DNA from: Arion vulgaris
Taxonomy: Eukaryota; Mollusca; Gastropoda; Stylommatophora; Arionidae
Direction: 5' to 3'
DNA length: 64,000 nt
Assembly: GCA_020796225.1 (NCBI GenBank)
Contig: CM036755.1
Span: 83,206,803-83,270,802 of the forward strand
Shown here: positions 58,145-64,000 of the stretch, one piece after another
Numbering within the stretch: position 1 is the first letter of the stretch
Layout: every line of letters begins with the position of its first letter
Notes under the pieces: generated by a model
What the model was told of the DNA's origin: nothing
What the model saw: the letters and a program-made list of their open reading frames with translations, nothing else
Databases searched by the model: none
Position numbers and translations under genes: made by a program

Positions 58145-58790
58145 GTGTTCGTCTGTAGCTTAAGCAGTAGTGAGCTTGATCACAATCCAAGAGTACCTGG
58201 TTCAGCATCCACGGCAGGCAGTTTGATGGAATATTTGTTCCTGGTGATTGTTACGAACGGTAAATATAGACCTCACCGTTCAGAAAGCAATGGCAAACTC
58301 ATCAACATCAAATAGCTTGTCCTGAGCAGAACTTTGCCACCTCAATAGTCCTCCGGAATTTCTCTCTCTCATAGGCCAGATGTCCCGCATCTGCAGCCGT
58401 CATGCTCAAACCATTAGTTACATCCTGAATCCATCTTCTCCGTGGTCTTCTTTTTCTCTTTCACGGTATGCCTCCTTCCATGGTGGTCTTCTCCAGCCCT
58501 TCATGTCTTTTTATATGTCCAAAATATCTCAATTTTCTCTCTCCTATTTGTAGCATCATCCAGATTTCTTCGATTTTCAATTCTTTCTGGATAGATCTAT
58601 TTGTTCTCTTCTCTGTCCATGTTATACGGAGGACTCTTCTGTAAAACTTATACACAAAAGCACATATATATTTGTTTCCACTGCCGTCCAATTGCAAATG
58701 ACTGAAGGTATAAGTGGTGTCTAGAAAACTCACGTCTCGTTTATTATGGTTGATGTTGACGTCTTGTGAAGAATATGTCACGATTTTGTT
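58145..58790 (+). mobile_element. SINE-C split by a LINE fragment
   Basis: 58145-58300: box A TCTGTAGCTTAAGCAGTAGT, box B-like CTGGTTCAGCATCC, core GTTCAGAAAGCAATGGCAAA. 58690-58790: GGTATAAGTGGTGTCTAGAA, TGATGTTGACGTCTTGTG, CACGATTTTGTTTTCA. The LINE lies between CAATGGCAAACT and CAATTGCAAATGACT, a probable target duplication. Confidence 0.82.
58301..58689 (-). mobile_element. LINE C-terminal fragment inside SINE-C
   Basis: Minus strand: YKFYRRVLRITWTEKRTNRS, IGERKLRYFGHIKRHEGLEK, TTMEGGIP; a frame change then NDSGFSMTAADAGHLA-like end. Closely related to 33830-34430. Confidence 0.86.
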
Positions 58791-58904
58791 TTCATGTTAA
58801 ACAGGCAAGGGGACATAACATATCTATGTCTTCAATCTCTCTTTATTGTCAATATGTGGGGAGATAATCAATACATTTAACTTGTGGTCAATACGTCTTC
58901 GTTT

Positions 58905-59030
58905 TGTTTGTGCGCTTGGTAACATTACCGTACTCAGTGTTTTGTTTGTGCGCTTTGTAACATTACCGTACTCAGTGTTTTGTTTGTGCGCTTTGTAACA
59001 TTACCGTACTCAATGTTTTTGTGTTTTTAG
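58905..59030. repeat. 43-bp tandem repeat, 3 copies
   Basis: GTTTTGTTTGTGCGCTTTGT and AACATTACCGTACTCAGT repeated. Confidence 0.94.
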
Positions 59031-59135
59031 CGGTTAATCAGGGCATAAAGTGACGATAGCTAGTTGCTATGAAGTGTTACGTTTTGTTAAGTTTTGTTAT
59101 GATGCTGGTAGTGTTACTTCTACTACCGTTACAAC

Positions 59136-59433
59136 CAGTGGCGGCTACTAGTCATATTTCTTGGAGGGGCCAGACAAATATTTCGGAAAAATCATGGTTA
59201 TTGGAGTACTTACTATTATTTGTCTAATTTGACAAGTTATTCCCCCTGTCGAGAAAAAGAACAAATGCTTCTGTTCTGCAACAGCTTGATAGTAAATAGA
59301 GTTGGCTATTAAAAAACACAAAATCAAGGACAATTAAATATTTCGGACACATGAATGCCTAGAGAAGATTAACAAAAATATCTTGGACTTACCGTGAATC
59401 GGACCCACTGACCTTAATGATGCGCCGCACCTG
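59136..59433. mobile_element. 298-bp hAT-like MITE
   Basis: Left end CAGTGGCGGCTACTAG and right end (reverse complement) CAGGTGCGGCGCAT are short imperfect inverted repeats; G(T/C)TACAAC flanks it at 59128-59135 and 59434-59441, the 8-bp duplication expected for hAT. No coding capacity. Confidence 0.68.
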
Positions 59434-59467
59434 GCTACAACCACTACTACAACACAAATATAGTCAG

Positions 59468-59912
59468 TTGAACAAGTCCTGCCTACAGTCCATTGCAAAT
59501 TGCAGCAAAACCATCAATTCTACAGTAGCAAAACTTTGCACCCAATCTTTAACTTATACCTACATAAATGTCTGATGGAAGAAATTGCTATAGGAAACCT
59601 GTATTTTGTAATATAACGGTTTCCTTTGAAGTTGGCGGCATATTTGGCGAGTCTGAAACGGAATTTTAGTTTTTACAGTAAACACACCAATTTGACATGT
59701 GATGACAAGTCTCATGCAAAGGCGTATCATCACAGCTCATACATTGGGGCCAATGTTGATATTTGCAGTAGTCATAAAATAAAGAAGAAATGCAGACTTA
59801 TTTGTATTATTGTTGTAAAATAACTGACATTACAGTTAAAGGTAACTGTCATGTCATAATGCGGTGCTCCTTTCACATCCAGGCTTGGGACTGGCAATAT
59901 CGGAGCTACTAG
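59468..59912 (+). repeat. dispersed repeat K, copy 2
   Basis: Direct copy of 42790-43245. The frame PLKLAAYLASLKRNFSFYSK continues through DDKSHAKAYHHSSYIGAN, with mostly conservative changes relative to copy 1, so it may be the end of a transposon-encoded protein. Confidence 0.85.
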
Positions 59913-60575
59913 ATGTTATCTTCGAGTAGCTACTTCTTCAGTAAAATGTGCTTGTGTTAACTGATTTGGTGTACTTAAGGGAAAGTGTCATAGAAGTAGA
60001 AGACAAGACAAGAAAAAGGATGTCCTCCTCAAGATAGAGAGAGAGAAAACGACTGCTAGTTGTTCCATAGCTGGGGGAAAGGTTGGTTGCAGGCAGAGCA
60101 TTTACCACTCACCGGTGGGTTCGCGCTGTCACCTTATGAGGGCTCCATCCTGCTCCCCGCCTTTTGATCTGGCCTTTCACATTCGGTCTATTCGGCTTGG
60201 TTAGATCTGCTAGCACTTCCCGCCGAAATAGCCTGAAGGATCGTAAAGGCACACAAACCCTCTAACCACGATAACGTAGACTAATATGGACCTGAAAACT
60301 AAGCTTTGGGAAAACTTGATAGACATGAAGCTGACTGCATATTTTCTGTCCAAAGTAAATTAAGCTCATAACCAGAGATCGCTGAAGAAGAAGAACTGAT
60401 GTTGTAGGGAGATATCACTACAATAAAATAGCTCTTTTCTCCGGTTCTTGTATACTGTAGTACAGATGACCCATCTGTGCCTCTTTGATAAATGCGCGTA
60501 TAGTATTAATGACACTTTTTGCATTGCAATAAATTTGCATTTCAAACTCATTATGAATATTATATGAATGTCCTG
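59913..60575. other. unassigned interval
   Basis: No gene or repeat recognised; 60100-60200 is locally GC-richer. Confidence 0.5.
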
Positions 60576-60577
60576 CC

Positions 60578-60832
60578 TGTGTGTTGTCAGGGTCAGCAAG
60601 GGGAGCAAAGAATAGTATCATTTCGGACTACAAAGCATGTCGTAAGAGGCGACTGAGGTAGGCACATAGGAAGCTACCTAATAAATAAAAGTGTCGTAGA
60701 AATCGGATATGCTGGCATACTTGTGGGCGCATAACTGACACAACGTACACATGCTCTTAGGCTCAGATCACATACAGAAAGCAAAGAGTGGTTAACAAGT
60801 GGTCGATGTGGAGCGTTGGAAGAAGATATCAA
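60578..60832 (+). mobile_element. SINE-D1 copy, target duplication
   Basis: GCCTGTGTGTTGTCAGGGTC start and GATGTGGAGCGTTGGAAGAA end; ATATGAATGTCC (left) and ATATCAATGTCC (right) form a 12-bp duplication with one mismatch. Confidence 0.9.
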
Positions 60833-61099
60833 TGTCCGTTTTGAGAAGGCAACAATATGACCCAATAGTTTGACACTAATTTCCATTTACGCCGTTAACT
60901 ATAGTCCGTTTACAAATGTTTGCCCTCATTCAAGTTCAGTTTTCACGAAATGTATCTGTTGTATTGATTTGACATTTTGCATACAGTCTTATATTAACGT
61001 TGATCAAAGGAATATGTCATTGACATGTCGAAATTCAGCTTAGATTTTGCATATCGGCGAATTTGTTTGATGTTTTGGGAAAACTGTAGCAAAGCTGTG

Positions 61100-61350
61100 C
61101 ACTAATTTCGGTAATGAGCTCGGTCACAAACCAAGCGTACCTGGTTCAAACTGCCCATCAAGCAGTTTGGAACAAATTCGTTTTCGCAGAATTATTTTAC
61201 GAAAGGTAAAAATAGACCTCACCTTTCAGAAAGTAATGGCATACTACTGAACGTACAAGTGGTGCCTAGAAAAATCAGCGACTCGTTTACGGTGGTTGAT
61301 GGCTACGTCCTGTAAAGGATATGTCACGATTTTCATTTCATAGGTTGACG
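61100..61350 (+). mobile_element. SINE-C copy
   Basis: GTAATGAGCTCGGTCACAAA, box B CCTGGTTCAAACTGCC, TTCAGAAAGTAATGGCATAC, CAAGTGGTGCCTAGAAAAAT, GATGGCTACGTCCTGTAAAG and CACGATTTTCATTTCA. Box A is truncated. Confidence 0.9.
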
Positions 61351-61844
61351 ACAGCATCAAAGGCGGATCCATATTCGTTTTGCAATGGGTACCATGTATA
61401 GAATTAACGTAGACATACGAGAGCGCAGAGTGGGTTAGTATCTTGACGTCAGATAATTTGATTGTAGTATTTTCAGCTGCCACTTGTCCTTTGATTTGAG
61501 CCCAAACAAGTTCTATTAGATTTTAAATGTGAATTATAAGATGGAAGTCAATGCGGCTATGCTCTTCTATCAACTTGTCAATTTGAAATTTCTTTGACTT
61601 TTGTGTCTGCTTTACAAGGGAGTTTCAAGTAAGTTTTATTGAAATGAATATTTTGTCTTGTAAGCCACACCTTTATTGCGTCTTTTGTGCTCGATGACGT
61701 AGATATTTTGTCTTCTTGTGATACAACATTCCGGTATGATGCATTGTCCATTATGAGACAAGATGGTCTATCTAAAGATGGAAGAACTGTTTTCTCGAGC
61801 TAATTTCTAAATATTTGGCCATTCATCTCAGTGTGATAATCCCT

Positions 61845-61970
61845 ATTGTCTGTAGATATTCATCTCAGTGTGATAATCCCTGTTGTCTGTAGATATACAT
61901 CTCAGTGTGATAGTCCCTGTTGTCTGTAGATATACATCTCAGTGTGATAATCCCTGTAGTCTGTGAACTT
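61845..61970. repeat. 43-bp tandem repeat, 3 copies, inside the transposase remnant
   Basis: CATCTCAGTGTGATAATCCC and TGTTGTCTGTAGATATA repeated. Confidence 0.92.
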
Positions 61971-62054
61971 TGAAACGAAAACAAATTCAGCATTCTGCAA
62001 TAACTCATTATGTCTACTACCACACTGTGCTAGGACTAAATTTTGTCCTTACTC

Positions 62055-62425
62055 AATCAATCAAGTGCCATGCCTGCCGGCGTAGGCGATCATGTCTCTC
62101 CACAACTCTCTTTGCTTGGTGCATGTAATCAGTTCTGACGTCGATATTTTGTCGAACCATGATGTCAGGCCATCCAACATCTTCTCCCTCTGTCTTCCAC
62201 GATCTCTCCTTCCCTGAATTTTACCTGTAGTCACCAAATGTTCTAAACCTTCTCTTCGCATTATATGCCCGAAGAACCTTGATTGTCGGATTCTTATTCT
62301 TTTGATAAGGTTTCTTTGTGTGCAGGCCTGATTTAAAACCTCCACGTTTGTTTTCTTTGCTGTCCATGGAATTCTCAACATTCTTCTGTAAAACCACATC
62401 TCTGTGGCTTCCAATGATCGTATCA
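62055..62425 (-). mobile_element. LINE reverse-transcriptase C-terminal fragment
   Basis: A 121-codon minus-strand frame: LEATEMWFYRRMLRIPWTAK, KTNVEVLNQACTQRNLIKRI, RFFGHIMRREGLEHLVTTGK and QRELWRDMIAYAGRHGT. Less decayed than its relative at 54728-55325. Confidence 0.9.
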
Positions 62426-62860
62426 AGATGGCGGCGATAAGACGTGCAGTCGGATAGTGCGTGCTGGATTGTGGTTTATTTCTTGGTTTTTCAGTGGATT
62501 TGATGTGTATTTCGGAAGAAAGGATATTTAGTTCGTCTAGCTTTCATGTAATGTTTCATTTGAAAACATTCACCACATCGGGTCAACGGGATCTCTCAAG
62601 AAATGGACACATTTATCAGTTCGAACGACACGGCAACACGGTGTTCTCCCGGTAACTTGTGAACTAGGTCAACTGAAGCCATGGAAGCAGGTGGCGAATG
62701 GAATGTGAGAGCAGCTGACAATTAATGTCAGTTATGGTCTCTATTGCGAGATGGTAGGCAGATGATCTCAGTTAGAGACAATGGCTACGATCCCCGGCTA
62801 GTATAGTCACTGCCCGACGGAAAGCAAGAGGGAACCTACCGTCGTAATTATCCCTAGTAA
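62426..62860 (+). other. unassigned interval starting AAGATGGCGGC
   Basis: AAGATGGCGGCGATAAGACG directly follows the 5'-truncated end of the minus-strand LINE. AAGATGGCGGC is a YY1-type motif found at the starts of some transcribed genes and LINEs. No coding segment was recognised after it. Confidence 0.4.
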
Positions 62861-63714
62861 ATTCATGTCTCAACACAACCGTATCGGTAACAACGAATGT
62901 CCTTACTACTTGGTACATATCGCTTTATCTTTCCATCTACTGACTGCCATTCCTTTTCATCGTTGTGATGCGCATTGATCAATGTTTCATCCAAATACAC
63001 AATATCATAACTTTCTCTGCGCATTTCTTTTACTTCACGTAAGTACTTGCTGCTTCTTATGACTGCTAAATGTGGCTGCTCGCAAAGAATATTTCTTCTA
63101 CTCGTATATTTTCTCAAGTTGAAGCCTAATGTGCTTTTAACTTTCCACAACGTACATATATAAAACTCAATGTCAATGTTCTTTCTCAACCAAGTCTTCA
63201 GTGTCCTTACAGTCCGTTGCTTTGCAATTCAACATTTTCACAAATTGCTCATCGTTTAACCTCCTTGTCAAAGCTATCTACACTTGACTTTTCTACCAGC
63301 TATTTGCTTATTGTTTGGAGATTTTATTCCAGAGTCATGCATTCATCGACGAAACGACCGTTTACTCAAACACAAAACATGTACTGTTCTCTTCTCAGAG
63401 TTTGAAATAAATTGATAAAGTCTTACAAGATCAGCTTCTCGGCCACAATATCAGTATATCTGCATTGCAATGCTTTGAAGTGTGCAGAATTTCTCTTTCA
63501 ATCCCATTATATAATATAGAAAGAATCAGCCGTTTCTGGTCAATGGCGATATATTAAAAATAATGGACCTTAGAACTCACTCACATCCTGTTTAGTATTG
63601 GGTTTACTCTATGAGCAAGTATGTTAAAATGTCACACCAGCAAAAAGAAAAAGATGCGCACGAGAACATATTTTATTGAACGCGGACGTTTATGTACGAA
63701 GCTGTTCACAAAAT

Positions 63715-64000
63715 AGATGAGACTGCAGTAAAACTATTTGATTGGCAAAACACGTAATCACAAAGTACTGTAGTTTTACAAATTACAAAAACAATGACAA
63801 TATACAGCAACGTTTCGACCAACAAGGCCTTTATCAAGCAAACGAACAACAGGAGTAATTTAAAAAAACGTATGGACGACTACATACAAACGTTTCTAAT
63901 GAAAATATGGGAATAAAAACGAATAACGAAATAAATGTAACACAAAAACACACATAAAAACTAGAAAAGAAGAGAAACAATGAAAAATCAAGTAAATATA
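63715..64000 (-). mobile_element. Penelope-like element 3' end, runs off the window
   Basis: GAGACTGCAGTAAAACTATT, GATTGGCAAAACACGTAATC and CAACGTTTCGACCAACAAGG match 29662-29800 and 36960-37090; the UTR continues to the last base. Confidence 0.87.

Larger units (their letters stand above)
61351..63190 (-). mobile_element. Tc1/mariner-superfamily (DDE_3) transposase remnant, interrupted
   Basis: Minus strand, from right: SSKYLREVKEMRRESYDIVY then LDETLINAHHNDEKEWQS (first catalytic Asp in YLDET); after an interruption, VMDNASYRNVVSQEDKI (second Asp), KDAIKVWLTRQNIHFN, and near 61480 a LGSNQRT-like remnant of the LNPIELxWxxxK motif followed by AENTTIKLSDVKILTHSALS. Stops and frame changes show decay. 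A LINE fragment (62055-62425) and unassigned DNA (62426-62860) lie inside. Confidence 0.82.

Overview
The window looks like a transposon-saturated stretch of an animal genome. It carries one interrupted host gene with conventional GT-AG introns and no intact RNA gene. The density of tRNA-derived SINEs, 5'-truncated LINEs, Penelope-like elements and (ATCA)n-tailed repeats is what I would expect of a lophotrochozoan, most likely a mollusc. That placement is inference and is not tight.

Host gene. Seven coding exons on the + strand (30919-31281, 35353-35585, 39092-39280, 41171-41293, 42588-42695, 49457-49595, 56026-56106) encode a beta-1,4-galactosyltransferase / beta-1,4-GalNAc-transferase family enzyme. 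It has a cytosolic tail and signal anchor, a luminal stem with N-glycosylation sequons, then the catalytic motifs [16 protein letters not shown] and GWGAEDDD. All intron phases agree, provided that two bases missing from exon 3 are allowed for. With them the product would be 408 residues. As printed, exon 3 runs into a stop, either through homopolymer under-calls or through real decay. Around exon 5 both the 3' splice site and the 5' splice site are duplicated.

Everything else is mobile or repetitive. 1-5.5 kb: a 51-bp satellite, a broken RTE-like LINE, and a SINE with an internal 36-bp array. 5.5-17.5 kb: SINEs, LINE 3' ends, a 1.2-kb GC-rich element with target-site duplications, and a decayed hAT transposase. 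17.5-26 kb: three large arrays of 68, 66 and 54 bp. 26-30.9 kb: an RNase-H-type LINE that holds two SINEs and a TTAA-flanked inverted-repeat element, which in turn holds another LINE and a Penelope 3' end. 30.9-56 kb: the gene, with introns filled by nested elements. 56-64 kb: LINE ends, a 298-bp hAT-like MITE, a Tc1/mariner-type transposase remnant and a Penelope 3' end running off the window.

Two patterns stand out. First, most of the minisatellites here are tandem expansions of a short internal piece of a LINE or SINE whose single-copy version can be found elsewhere in the same window. Second, many insertions still carry readable target-site duplications, so the order of nesting can be worked out. 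The GC-rich element (two copies in opposite orientation, no recognised family) is the best candidate for an undescribed element. No bacterial-type operon, CRISPR array or intact tRNA gene was seen.
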